From: Rhodospirillaceae bacterium
Lineage (GTDB): Bacteria; Pseudomonadota; Alphaproteobacteria; Rhodospirillales; UBA2165
Length of the DNA stretch: 64,000 nucleotides
Assembly: GCA_947467145.1 (NCBI GenBank)
Contig: CANIGJ010000017.1
Coordinates: 27,728 to 91,727 of the forward strand
Direction: 5' to 3'
The notes beneath the pieces are model-generated. The model was not told the origin of the DNA. It made no database searches and saw only the letters and a program-made list of their open reading frames with translations. Below are positions 51,533 to 60,523 of the stretch, in pieces (position 1 is the first letter of the stretch; every line of letters starts with the position of its first letter). A program made the position numbers and the translations under genes.

Positions 51533-53340
51533 AGGGGCGCGATCGATACCGTCAGCGACGCTAGGTGCCCGATGCGGGTGAATTCCAGCGCCGGACGTTC
51601 GCGCTTCACGCCGTAACTCGGCGATTCAAAGGTGGTCAGTACCTGTGTATCCCAGTCATCGCCTTCGACGACCAGTTCGAACGAACGCGCGCCCTTTTCG
51701 ATGCGCCAGCGGCGTTCACCGACACCGATGACCACGCAGCCATAGGCGAAATGTAACGTCGTAACCACCTTATGATCGCCGCCGCCTTCAAACGTATCGC
51801 GCACCGTGAGGCGATGGGCTTTCTTGTCCAATTCGATGGACCGGATCGGACGGACGGGGCGTACCAAACGGTCGTAGCCATGATGGGTGCCGACGAAGGT
51901 GTCTTTGTTGTCGTCGCGCCGCCAGGTGATCAGCTTTGCCTTGGCGTCGTCGTGCAGCAGGAACAACTCATTCTCGCCGACGAAGCGGTTGGGTTCCTCG
52001 CCATCCACAATGGGCGCGTTGTGAGCGAGTGCGGAGCGGAAGCGATTCCGCCACATCGGCGAGGCGGTATAGACGTAGCTGCCGGAATCCGTGATCAGCC
52101 GCACGCCGTCGAGCACCGCTTCGAACGACAGTGCGTCGTTGTGGCCATGCCCGCCGCGCCCCGCCTGACCGACCGGCCCGCAATCGATGAACACATGGTC
52201 GCGCCCGTCGGCCATGATGTAGACGCCCGCGTCGTGGAACGCATGCAAGGCCGGTTCCGTTGCAGGTGCGGCGGCAACATCGATCGGCAAAACCTTGCCG
52301 TCGTCATTGTCGCCCCAGAGCGGCTGTTCGCCATCCGGTCCGGTCGCGGCACGGCTGAACGCCCGCATCGCGGCCAGCCGGGCGCGATAAATCTCGGGCA
52401 CGTCGAGCCCGCGCGCCGCGCGCGCACGTGCCGGCCAATCGAACAGATCGGCGACAAAGCCGTGATAGGCCATCGAGGCTTCGTAATCGACGCCGTCGGT
52501 GCCGACCTGACGAACGATCTCGCGCATCAGGATCGCCCAACCCTGCTCCGCCCAGGCCTTCGCCCCCTTGGTCTCGCCCAGGAACAGGCCCAGCATGACG
52601 AGGCCCGACGCATCGGCGACCAGATGATTGCCGCCGCTGCCGAAATCCTCAATGTAGCGCGACACGAACTCGCCATGGCGATAAAGCGTCGCCAGGAATT
52701 GACGCCGGAAGATCGGCTCGCGCCAGGCAGCGCTATCGCCGAAGGTCTGGAACAGCCAGGTCCAGGTGAAGATGCGCATCGCCGGTTCCATGGCGATGCC
52801 CCAATTGACGCTGCGCGCGAACGCATTGGATTCGATCCAACTGACAAGGATATCGCGGGTGAATTCTGCATGGGAGGGATCGCCGCCCAGCGAGTAATCC
52901 TGGCCGACCGGGATGAGCCACTGCAGCCGTGAGAGTTCCCACGGCACCTTCACATCACTGTCACGTCCGAGATCGTTGAGGTCCAGATCGCGGAAATAAT
53001 TCCCGGGCTTCCAGCGGTGGCCCGATTTGAAATCCACATGCCAATCGATGGGCCGGCTCAACCCGACCGGACCGGAACCCAGCAGATCGACGACCAATGA
53101 ACGGGACCGCTCGGCCGCCGTGCGGATGCGCGCCTGCTCGGCGGGCGAGACGTCACCCAAGGCGGGGTACGGTAATGCGACAAGATGACGTTCTTCGATC
53201 GCGGCATCGGCCGCCATGGCCGTGCGGTCCAACAAAGCGCGCGCCTCAAAGCCGATGCGGCGCAGAATCTCATCCGACGGGCGCTTCAATCCGCGCCGCG
53301 CTCGGGCGACCCACAATCCTATGCCGCGATGCTCGTCCAT
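51529..53340 (-). CDS. Heparinase II/III family protein
   Basis: A 603-aa protein. Residues about 60-330 are the all-alpha (alpha/alpha) barrel, with WHVDFKSGHRWKPGNYFRDLDLN and NHLVADASGLVMLGLFLGETKG. Residues about 350-600 are a beta-sandwich, with GRGGHGHNDALSFEAVLDGVRLITDSGSYVY and a His in GHGHND, as in heparinase II/III and alginate lyase-like enzymes. No signal peptide is seen. It may act on a glucuronan or exopolysaccharide; alphaproteobacterial paralogues are common near exopolysaccharide genes, though none is adjacent here. Confidence 0.88.
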   Translation of the reverse strand: MDEHRGIGLWVARARRGLKRPSDEILRRIGFEARALLDRTAMAADAAIEERHLVALPYPALGDVSPAEQARIRTAAERSRSLVVDLLGSGPVGLSRPIDWHVDFKSGHRWKPGNYFRDLDLNDLGRDSDVKVPWELSRLQWLIPVGQDYSLGGDPSHAEFTRDILVSWIESNAFARSVNWGIAMEPAMRIFTWTWLFQTFGDSAAWREPIFRRQFLATLYRHGEFVSRYIEDFGSGGNHLVADASGLVMLGLFLGETKGAKAWAEQGWAILMREIVRQVGTDGVDYEASMAYHGFVADLFDWPARARAARGLDVPEIYRARLAAMRAFSRAATGPDGEQPLWGDNDDGKVLPIDVAAAPATEPALHAFHDAGVYIMADGRDHVFIDCGPVGQAGRGGHGHNDALSFEAVLDGVRLITDSGSYVYTASPMWRNRFRSALAHNAPIVDGEEPNRFVGENELFLLHDDAKAKLITWRRDDNKDTFVGTHHGYDRLVRPVRPIRSIELDKKAHRLTVRDTFEGGGDHKVVTTLHFAYGCVVIGVGERRWRIEKGARSFELVVEGDDWDTQVLTTFESPSYGVKRERPALEFTRIGHLASLTVSIAPL

Positions 53341-53400
53341 GCCTCTTCATAGAAGTGCGAAAGGATTGCGGCAAGGGAAGCCTCCCGATACCGTGGCCGC

Positions 53401-54231
53401 ATGCTCACCCGCCCCATTCCCCGCACCGGCGAAGCGCTCCCCGTTCTGGGCCTTGGCACCTTCCGTGCCTTCGATACCTCCCTGACTGCCGCCCCCATCC
53501 GCGAAGCCCTGGCCCAGGTTATCCGCCAGATGGTGCTGGCCGGCGGCACGATGATCGATTCCTCGCCCATGTACGGGCGCTCTGAACAGGTCATCGGCGA
53601 CCTGCTCGACGGCGAAAAGGCCCACGACAAGGTCTTCCTGGCGACGAAGGTGTGGACACGCGGCAAGCGCGAGGGCGTTGCCGCGATGGAGGCTTCTCTG
53701 CGCCTGCTCCGTGCGCCATCGATCGCGCTCATGCAGGTGCACAATCTGGTCGATACCGACACGCACCTCGCCACCTTGCGCGACTGGAAGGCCGAGGGCC
53801 GCATCCGCTATATCGGTATCACCCATTACACGCCGACCGCCTTCGATGCGTTGAAGAAAACGATCGCGGCGTATGGCGATATCGATTTCTGCCAATTCCC
53901 CTATTCGGTCATTGAAACGGCCGCCGAACGCGATCTCTTGGCATTCTGCGCCGACCACGGCGTCGCCACCTTGATCAACCGACCGTTCGGCCAGGATGAA
54001 TTGTTCGCCCGCGTCGCCAACCGTCCCTTGCCGGAGTGGGCAGGCGACATCGAATGCACGAGCTGGGCGCAGATCGCGCTCAAATATCTGATCGCGGATC
54101 AGCGCGTGACCAACATCATCCCGGCGACCAGCAAGCCGCATCACATGCTCGACAATCTTAAAGCGGTCACCGGCCCGCTGCCCGATGCCGCCTTGCGCGC
54201 CCGTATGGCGTTCTACTTCGCCAACCTTTAG
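53401..54231 (+). CDS. Aldo/keto reductase family protein
   Basis: A 276-aa NADPH-type oxidoreductase of the AKR fold. It begins RTGEALPVLGLGTFRAFDT and has GTMIDSSPMYGRSEQVIGDLL, where Asp and Tyr of the catalytic tetrad lie. KVWTRGKREG holds the Lys and MQVHNLVDTDTHLATL the His. QRVTNIIPATSKPHHMLDN near the end is typical of the family. It precedes the MATE gene by six bases on the same strand. Substrate unknown. Confidence 0.9.
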   Translation: MLTRPIPRTGEALPVLGLGTFRAFDTSLTAAPIREALAQVIRQMVLAGGTMIDSSPMYGRSEQVIGDLLDGEKAHDKVFLATKVWTRGKREGVAAMEASLRLLRAPSIALMQVHNLVDTDTHLATLRDWKAEGRIRYIGITHYTPTAFDALKKTIAAYGDIDFCQFPYSVIETAAERDLLAFCADHGVATLINRPFGQDELFARVANRPLPEWAGDIECTSWAQIALKYLIADQRVTNIIPATSKPHHMLDNLKAVTGPLPDAALRARMAFYFANL

Positions 54232-54237
54232 CCGCGC

Positions 54238-55556
54238 ATGACGGCGCGCCACGAAGCCCCATCGCACGCGCTCGCGTGGCGGCTCGCCGGGCCGATCATC
54301 CTCGCCAATCTCTCGGTGCCCATGCTGGGCGCGGTCGATACCGCCGTCATGGGGCATCTGCCGAACCCAGCCTATCTCGGTGGCGTCGCGGTCGGCGCGG
54401 TCGTCTTTCAGTTCATCTATTGGGGGTTCGGCTTCCTGCGCATGGGCACGACTGGCCTCGTCGCGCAGGCCGATGGCGCAGATGACAGGGGCGAAGTGCG
54501 CGCGATCCTGCTGCGCAGCCTACTGATCGCGGCCGGCGCCGGTATCGCACTATGGATTTTACAAATCCCCATCTTCGCGGTGGCACGCGCCCTGTTCGAT
54601 GCCAGCGCCGAGGTTGAGGGCTTCGCGCACGATTATTTCCGTATCCGCATCTGGAGCGCACCGGCGACTCTCGCCAATTACTGCCTGATCGGCTGGTTCA
54701 TCGGCATGCGTAATACGCGCGCCGCACTCATTCTGCAGCTCTGGATGAACGGACTGAACATCATACTCTCGCTGACCTTCGTCGTCGGCTTGGGCTGGGG
54801 CGTCGAGGGTGTCGCCACCGCAACCGCCATCGCCGAATATGCCGCCGTCGCCATGGCGCTTTATCTGTGGCGCAACCAAAGCGGCATCGCCGTCGGCTTA
54901 GCCGCCGTGTTCGATACCGCGCGGCTCAAGCGTCTGTTCGGCGTCAATTTCGATATTTTCGTCCGCACGCTCTGCCTGATCGCCACCTTCGCGCTGTTCA
55001 CCCGCCAAGGGGCAAGCATGGGCGATGCCCTGCTCGCCGCCAACGCCGTTCTGATGCAATTGCAAAGCTTCCTGTCTTTCGGGCTCGACGGGTTCGCCCA
55101 TGCGGCCGAGGCCATGGTCGGCGGCGCGGTGGGTGCCCGCGATAAAATCGCCTTCAAACAATCCGTGCGCATCACCGGGCAATGGGCGTTGATCGTTGCT
55201 GGCGGCTATACCATCGTCTATGCGATTGCCGCCCCTTTCATCATCGCCGCACTCACCGACATTGCCGATGTGCGCGCCACGGCGGGCGAGTATTTCATCT
55301 GGCTCGCATCTCGCCGATCATTTCGGTCTGGTCGTTTATGTTGGACGGCATCTTCATTGGTGCCACCCGCACGCGCGATATGCGCAACGCTATGATCTTT
55401 TCGCTCGCGGTCTTTCTGATCGCAATGACCGTGCTACAGCCGATATACGGCAATCATGGCCTATGGGCGGCGCTGATGATTTTCATGGCGGCGCGCGCTG
55501 CCAGCCTCGGCTTTCTCTATCGCGGTCTGCTGCGCAGCCTGGATCGGGCATCGTGA
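54238..55556 (+). pseudogene. MATE-family efflux transporter with a 1-base deletion
   Basis: A DinF-type MATE exporter. The first 350 codons run cleanly from GEVRAILLRSLLIAAGAG and RMGTTGLVAQADGADD to GEYFIWLA near 55308, then the frame falls into out-of-frame sequence and stops at 55395. One frame over, the expected continuation ISPIISVWSFMLDGIFIGATRTRDMRNAMIFSLA runs to TGA at 55556. Adding one base between 55307 and 55308 gives a 439-aa protein, the normal family length. The cause is a 1-nt deletion or sequencing error. The MFS gene starts inside its stop codon. Confidence 0.85.
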
Positions 55557-56704
55557 GTCCGGTGACGGTCCTCGGCATCTGTCAGATCCTGGGCTGGGGC
55601 TCGTCGTTCTATCTGCCGGCCGTTCTGGCGCATCCGATCGCGACGGACCTCGGCGTGCCGTTCTCCTGGGTGATCGGCGGCGCATCCTTGGGGCTGCTCG
55701 TCGCCGGGCTGGCCTCGCGCCAGATCGGCAAAATCATCCATCGCCATGGCGGACGTCGCGTTCTGATCGCCAGTTCACTGCTCTTCGCACTCGGCCTCAC
55801 CACGCTGGCACTCGCAGACAATCTCGGTGTGTTCTATCTCGCCTGGGCAATCATCGGCCTCGGCATGGGTAGCGGGCTTTACGATGCGGCGTTCTCGACG
55901 CTCGGCAAGATCTACGGCGATGCCGCACGCCACCCGATCACCGCGCTGACCTTGTGGGGCGGCTTCGCCAGCACCGTTTGTTGGCCGATCACCGCGTATC
56001 TATCCGAAACCGTGGGCTGGCGTGACGCGTGCCTATTCTATGCCGCCATTCACCTGTTGGTCGGACTGCCGATCTACGCATTCGCACTACCGCGCGCGCG
56101 CGCGACTGAACGAACCACGACCGTCGTGCCACCATCCGCCGCCAACACGAATACGAATAGCCCGTGGTTGTTCCCCGTGCTCGCCACTGCAATCACGGTG
56201 GGCTCGGCGCTCGTCTCCATCACCGGCATCCATTTGCTGACGATGCTGCAAGCCCAGGATATCGCATTGGCGACGGCCGTAGCGTTCGGCGCCTTGATCG
56301 GGCCGTCGCAGGTCGGTGCGCGCGTGGTCGAGATCCTATTCGGCAATCGCTATCACCCGGTCTGGACGCTTGGTGCCTCGACGATCCTGATGACCGCTGG
56401 ATTGGCGCTGCTGTCGTCAACGCCGGCGATCGCGGCCGTGGCGATCGTGATCTATGGATCAGGTGTCGGCATTCAGTCGATCGCGCGCGGCACCGTGCCG
56501 CTGGTGCTGTACGGCAAGGACCGTTATGCGCTGGTGATCGGGCGTCTCGCGATGTGCGCGCTGATCGCGCAATCGGTCTCGCCAACGCTCACCGCGATGC
56601 TGTTCGAAGCAATCGGCGTCACCGACACGCTGCACATTCTCACCGCCCTGGCCGCCACCAACATTGCGCTGGTGGCGGTTCTGGGCAGACTTAGTCGTAT
56701 TTAA
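55553..56704 (+). CDS. Major facilitator superfamily transporter
   Basis: A 383-aa protein with about 12 hydrophobic segments, starting GTG at 55553 (VSPVTVLGICQILGWGSSFY), overlapping the MATE stop codon by four bases (GTGA). MFS features include LASRQIGKIIHRHGGRRVLIAS between segments 2 and 3. The longer open frame upstream lies within the MATE gene and is rejected. Substrate unknown; likely a small-molecule exporter given the overlap with the MATE gene. Confidence 0.88.
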   Translation: MSPVTVLGICQILGWGSSFYLPAVLAHPIATDLGVPFSWVIGGASLGLLVAGLASRQIGKIIHRHGGRRVLIASSLLFALGLTTLALADNLGVFYLAWAIIGLGMGSGLYDAAFSTLGKIYGDAARHPITALTLWGGFASTVCWPITAYLSETVGWRDACLFYAAIHLLVGLPIYAFALPRARATERTTTVVPPSAANTNTNSPWLFPVLATAITVGSALVSITGIHLLTMLQAQDIALATAVAFGALIGPSQVGARVVEILFGNRYHPVWTLGASTILMTAGLALLSSTPAIAAVAIVIYGSGVGIQSIARGTVPLVLYGKDRYALVIGRLAMCALIAQSVSPTLTAMLFEAIGVTDTLHILTALAATNIALVAVLGRLSRI

Positions 56705-56728
56705 TGCGACGCGAGGTCGCTTTGCGAT

Positions 56729-57166
56729 TTAGTTCGAGCCTTCAAGCGCTTTGCCCGACAGGTTCTCGGCGCGGTCGATCTTGACCAGCACGGCATGGCC
56801 CTTCTTTTCCGGGTCCTTGTCGCGCTCAGGCTGCACCATCGTGCTCCAGACCTGTTCGTACATCGCGCCGGACGTGTGGATGGTTGCGCTGCCGTAGAAG
56901 CGGGCAATGCCGCCGCCCGGCAGGATGTCGCGGATCTCGGTATTGCGGAAGAACACGAGCACCTTACCGCCATCGGACATGTTCTTGGCCGTCGTGCCAC
57001 CGCCACGGTTCCAATAGCCCAGCGTGTTGTCGTCGACGACGACGACGCTGCCGCGCGGCGTGACCTGCGGGAAACCATCCGGCTGCACGGATGCGATCAG
57101 ACACGGGTTGGGGCCAGGATAGGCCGAGTTGATGTGCTTCTTCAGGTTTTCGGGTATGCGAGCCAT
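56729..57166 (-). CDS. Pyridoxamine 5'-phosphate oxidase-like flavoprotein
   Basis: A 145-aa split-barrel protein of the PNPOx-like superfamily. It has IPENLKKHINSAYPGPNPCLIASVQPDGFPQVTPRGSVVV, then LGYWNRGGGTTAKNM and GKVLVFFRNTEIRDILPGGGIARFYG. Members bind FMN or F420 and reduce various substrates. Divergent from the NIPSNAP gene, with about 120 bases between. Confidence 0.85.
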   Translation of the reverse strand: MARIPENLKKHINSAYPGPNPCLIASVQPDGFPQVTPRGSVVVVDDNTLGYWNRGGGTTAKNMSDGGKVLVFFRNTEIRDILPGGGIARFYGSATIHTSGAMYEQVWSTMVQPERDKDPEKKGHAVLVKIDRAENLSGKALEGSN

Positions 57167-57285
57167 GTGGGGACAGTCCCTGACAATTGTTCGTTTGCGG
57201 CGCGGAGTTTAGGGGCAGGAATGCGCCTTTTCAAACCGCCTCGGCGGCGATATTGCTGAAGCAACCTAACGGGGAGAAACCGGCC

Positions 57286-57915
57286 GTGATCTACGAAGTC
57301 CGCACCTACGACCTTTATCCGCGCACCCAGCCCGAAACCATCAAGCGCTTTGGCGAGGCTTACGAGAAGCGCAAGCAGTTCTCGGAACTGGCCGGCTTCT
57401 TCTATACCGATGTCGGACCGCTCAATCAGATTATCCATATCTGGCCCTACAAGGACCTGGCCGAACGCGCCCGCGTGCGCAAGGAAGCCGCCGCCTCCGG
57501 CGTGTGGCCGCCGGATATCTCGAAATTCATCAAGAACATGTCGCTCGAGATCTACGAGCCCTGCCCATTCTCGCCCGAGCTCAAACCCGGCAATTGGGGG
57601 CCGTGTTACGAGATGCGCAGCTATATCCTGACGCCGGGCCTGGTGATGGAAAACCGCAAGCGGTGGGAAAAGGCGCTGCCCAAGCGGCTCGAATATTCGA
57701 ACCTGTCGGTCGCCATGGAATGCGATCTCGGCACCGGCAACAAGTTCGTCCATATCTGGCCCTATAAGGACCCGAACGAGCGTTACGCCGTCCGGTCCAA
57801 GACCGAGCATGAAGGCGTATGGCCGCCCAAGGGTCCGACGCCCGATGCGCCGGTCACCGTTTGGCACCAAGAGAACAAGCTGATGTATCCGGCATCGTTC
57901 TCGCCGATGCAGTAA
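57286..57915 (+). CDS. NIPSNAP family protein
   Basis: A 209-aa protein with two NIPSNAP domains. The first begins IYEVRTYDLYPRTQPETIKRF and has FFYTDVGPLNQIIHIWPYKDLAERAR; the second has CYEMRSYILTPGLVMENRKRWEKAL and FVHIWPYKDPNERYAVR. The start is GTG 57286 because GGGGAG lies nine bases upstream, and the longer frame overlaps the divergent gene. The family has a dimeric alpha/beta-barrel fold; function is unknown, though some are enzymes in degradation pathways. Confidence 0.9.
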   Translation: MIYEVRTYDLYPRTQPETIKRFGEAYEKRKQFSELAGFFYTDVGPLNQIIHIWPYKDLAERARVRKEAAASGVWPPDISKFIKNMSLEIYEPCPFSPELKPGNWGPCYEMRSYILTPGLVMENRKRWEKALPKRLEYSNLSVAMECDLGTGNKFVHIWPYKDPNERYAVRSKTEHEGVWPPKGPTPDAPVTVWHQENKLMYPASFSPMQ

Positions 57916-57942
57916 TCCGACCCAAATATATAAGAACTGAGC

Positions 57943-57975
57943 AATGGCCGAATGCAGATCCGGCCATTCGCTTTT
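57943..57975 (+). terminator. Putative terminator after the NIPSNAP gene
   Basis: A perfect 8-bp stem (57943-57950 with 57961-57968) with a 10-base loop, then CGCTTTT. The T-run is only four bases, so it is moderate. It also lies at the end of the convergent gene at 57987, which it could serve in the other direction. Confidence 0.6.
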
Positions 57976-57986
57976 GGGAGAGCCGC

Positions 57987-58223
57987 CTAGTTCGCCTTGG
58001 CGATGGGGTCGCGGGGATCCTTGCGCTCGATCACCAAGGTTCGCGACATCGTCTCGCGAATCCGCTTCAGGTGGTCGGCGTCATGATCAAGGGGCTGGGC
58101 TTGCAGAGCGTGGGCGTAAGCCTCGGCCTTGGTGGCGTGAACCCCCAAGACTTGGTTCTCATTGGCAGTATCGGCGACGACCCAATTTTTCTCTTCAACC
58201 CGATACCGAACGCAGTAGCGCAT
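57987..58223 (-). CDS. Small hypothetical protein, DUF2188-like
   Basis: A 78-aa protein, MRYCVRYRVEEKNWVVADT then VHATKAEAYAHALQAQPLDHDADHLKRIRE. The beta-hairpin-then-helix plan resembles DUF2188-like small proteins, as in the gene at 27575, but I cannot confirm it. The ATG at 58223 is favoured over a GTG five codons upstream because GGAG lies nine bases before it. No neighbours give a clue. Confidence 0.6.
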   Translation of the reverse strand: MRYCVRYRVEEKNWVVADTANENQVLGVHATKAEAYAHALQAQPLDHDADHLKRIRETMSRTLVIERKDPRDPIAKAN

Positions 58224-58345
58224 TCTAACGGACTCCACTTACCACGATGATCGCAGGCTATCCGCGATCCGTTAGCATTTCCTAAACAAAAAGATATGGG
58301 CCATGACCGCTCTATTACCAGTGGCGGAATATGGCCATTTCGCGA

Positions 58346-58960
58346 CTAAGGCACGACATAACAATCCCGACCGGGGCCCTTATATTCCCCACAAAATTCA
58401 CTGGCCCGGCGCGAATCGGCAAAGCCGGGCACCCGGACCCGGTAGAAAACGCCCTTTTCGCCCAGATCGGCGGCCACGATGGCCGGCTCAGCCACCCGCG
58501 CAAAGGCAGCCGGAACGTCGCGGCGCCAGTTGCCGAGCGCCTTTTCAGCCTCCCCTGGGCTGCGGAAAGCCCCCAGTTGCACGATCTTGCCGCCGAGCGG
58601 TGCAGCCGCGGGGGGCAGAGATACCGACGTTGAGGCGTTGGGGACCGGCCGCGGGGATACCGGCGCCGGCGCCTGAAAGGCCGTCGGCGTACCACGCGCC
58701 GAACCGTAATTGAGATTGCGAGGCGTCAAAGCGAGCGGCGCCGACTTGGCCGGGGGTGCCACAAATGTTGTCGGGGCTGGCGCAGCTTCGGGCTCGGCCA
58801 TCTCCTCGAAGGCGGGCTGCTCAACGGCCGGCCGGGCAAAAACCTGCTGGGAAGCGGGTTTCACGCGAAACACCAATGGCGACGCCCCGTCGGCGGCCAT
58901 ACTGACGCTGCTGCACAACCCCATACCGAGGGCCGCGCACAGCGCCCAGGCACCGCTCAA
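58346..58960 (-). CDS. SPOR domain-containing exported protein
   Basis: A 204-aa protein with an N-terminal signal sequence (ALCAALGMGLCSSVSMAADG), a Pro/Ala-rich linker (about 40-115), and a C-terminal SPOR domain (about 120-204): GGKIVQLGAFRSPGEAEKALGNW, VFYRVRVPGFADSRRASEFCGEYKG, ending RDCYVVP. SPOR domains bind denuded septal peptidoglycan, so it should localise to the division site. Two Cys in the SPOR domain may form a disulfide. Confidence 0.9.
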   Translation of the reverse strand: MSGAWALCAALGMGLCSSVSMAADGASPLVFRVKPASQQVFARPAVEQPAFEEMAEPEAAPAPTTFVAPPAKSAPLALTPRNLNYGSARGTPTAFQAPAPVSPRPVPNASTSVSLPPAAAPLGGKIVQLGAFRSPGEAEKALGNWRRDVPAAFARVAEPAIVAADLGEKGVFYRVRVPGFADSRRASEFCGEYKGPGRDCYVVP

Positions 58961-59098
58961 AAATCTGTTTGGATGCAGCTTATCCAGGTGACTGCTCCCC
59001 TAACCCATCTTTCGGTAGGCCGATTCGGACCGCGTCCGCTAGTTGAAACGGCATTGCGTTGCTTTCGTAGGCCCGCGCCCCGGACTAAACTACGGGCC

Positions 59099-60415
59099 AT
59101 GGACACACCTATTCCCAACGATCTGAACTCGCTCTGGATGCCGTTCACGGCGAACCGCCAGTTCAAGGCCAAGCCGCGCCTGCTGGTCAGCGCCAAGGGT
59201 ATGTATTACACGACAAATGACGGCCGCGAGCTGCTCGACGGCACCGCCGGGCTGTGGTGCGTCAATGCCGGCCACGGCCGCGCCGAAATTATCGCCGCGA
59301 TCACCGCCCAAGCCGGCGAGATGGATTACGCGCCGCCCTTCCAGATGGGCCATCCCAAGGCGTTCGAGCTGGCAAGCCGCGTTGCCCAACTGATGCCCGG
59401 CGATCTCGACCACGTCTTCTTCGCCAATTCGGGATCGGAGGCGGTCGATACCGCACTCAAGATCGCGCTCAACTATCATGCACGCAAAGGCGACGTCGGA
59501 CGGCGCAAACTGATTGGGCGCGCACGCGGCTATCACGGCGTCGGCTTCGGCGGCATCTCGGTCGGCGGCATCAGTCCCAACCGCAAGGCCTTCGGCGGAC
59601 TGCTCGGCGAGATCGATCACCTGCCCCACACGCATAATCTGGAGAAGAACGCGTTCTCCAAGAACCAGCCGGAATGGGGCGCGCATCTTGCCGATGCGTT
59701 GGAAGATATCGTCGCGTTGCATGGGGCCGAAACCATCGCCGCCGTCATCGTCGAGCCGATGGCCGGATCGACAGGTGTGCTGGTGCCGCCCAAAGGCTAT
59801 CTCGAGAAGCTCCGCGCCATTTGCGACAAGTACGGCATCTTGCTGATCTTTGACGAGGTCATCACCGCCTTCGGACGGCTCGGCGCCGCGACCGCCGCTG
59901 AACGCTTCGGCGTCACACCCGACATCATTACGCTTGCCAAGGGCATCACCAACGCCGCCGTGCCGATGGGTGCGGCTGTCGTGCGCAAACACATCTTCGA
60001 TACGTTCATGAACGGCCCGGATGGCATCGAGCTGTTCCACGGCTATACCTATTCGGGCCACCCGCTCGCCTGCGCCGCCGGTCTCGCCACGCTCGACCTC
60101 TACCGCGATGACGATCTGTTCGCGCGCGCGCAGGGACTCGAAAGCTATTGGGCCGATGCGGCGCACAAGCTCAAGGCCCTGCCCAACGTCATCGACATCC
60201 GCACCATCGGCCTCGTCGCCGGCATTGAACTGTCGTCGCGCAGCGGCGCGGTCGGCGCGCGCGCGTACGATATCCTCGTCAAATGTTACGAGGCCGGCGC
60301 GTTGATCCGCGTCACCGGCGATATCATCGCGCTCTCGCCGCCGCTGATTATCGAGAAGGAACAAATCGACAGCTTGTTCGAGATCGTATCCGGAGCCATC
60401 AGAACGGCAAACTAA
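59099..60415 (+). CDS. Class III aminotransferase, omega-transaminase (beta-alanine:pyruvate type)
   Basis: A 438-aa PLP enzyme. It begins NDLNSLWMPFTANRQFKAKPRLLVSAKGMYY, with LDGTAGLWCVNAGHGR near the N terminus. The PLP lysine is in ITLAKGITNAAVPMGAA, and the Asp that binds the pyridine N is in LLIFDEVITAFGR. These match beta-alanine:pyruvate and related omega-amino acid aminotransferases. Start ATG 59099 is chosen over a longer frame because it fits the family N terminus. It is followed by a regulatory-looking hairpin and a solute-binding protein gene. Confidence 0.9.
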   Translation: MDTPIPNDLNSLWMPFTANRQFKAKPRLLVSAKGMYYTTNDGRELLDGTAGLWCVNAGHGRAEIIAAITAQAGEMDYAPPFQMGHPKAFELASRVAQLMPGDLDHVFFANSGSEAVDTALKIALNYHARKGDVGRRKLIGRARGYHGVGFGGISVGGISPNRKAFGGLLGEIDHLPHTHNLEKNAFSKNQPEWGAHLADALEDIVALHGAETIAAVIVEPMAGSTGVLVPPKGYLEKLRAICDKYGILLIFDEVITAFGRLGAATAAERFGVTPDIITLAKGITNAAVPMGAAVVRKHIFDTFMNGPDGIELFHGYTYSGHPLACAAGLATLDLYRDDDLFARAQGLESYWADAAHKLKALPNVIDIRTIGLVAGIELSSRSGAVGARAYDILVKCYEAGALIRVTGDIIALSPPLIIEKEQIDSLFEIVSGAIRTAN

Positions 60416-60419
60416 GCGC

Positions 60420-60452
60420 GGCATTCCGCCTTTTTCCGCATAGCGGAATGCC
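60420..60452. promoter_or_regulatory. Overlapping inverted repeats with TTCCGC/GCGGAA half-sites upstream of a solute-binding protein gene
   Basis: A perfect 10-bp inverted repeat, GGCATTCCGC (60420-60429) with GCGGAATGCC (60443-60452), encloses a second, nested one, TTCCGC-ATA-GCGGAA (60434-60448). The two share the right arm, so as RNA they would exclude each other; as DNA the inner one is a 15-bp operator-like palindrome. It lies 72 bases before the ATG at 60524. A similar core occurs at 10934-10961 before the related binding-protein gene. Confidence 0.5.
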
Positions 60453-60523
60453 TAAGGGAATTTATCCATATCGCTTGTGGGCCGACAGACCGAACATAAT
60501 AATAACGCCAACAGGAGGATCTT

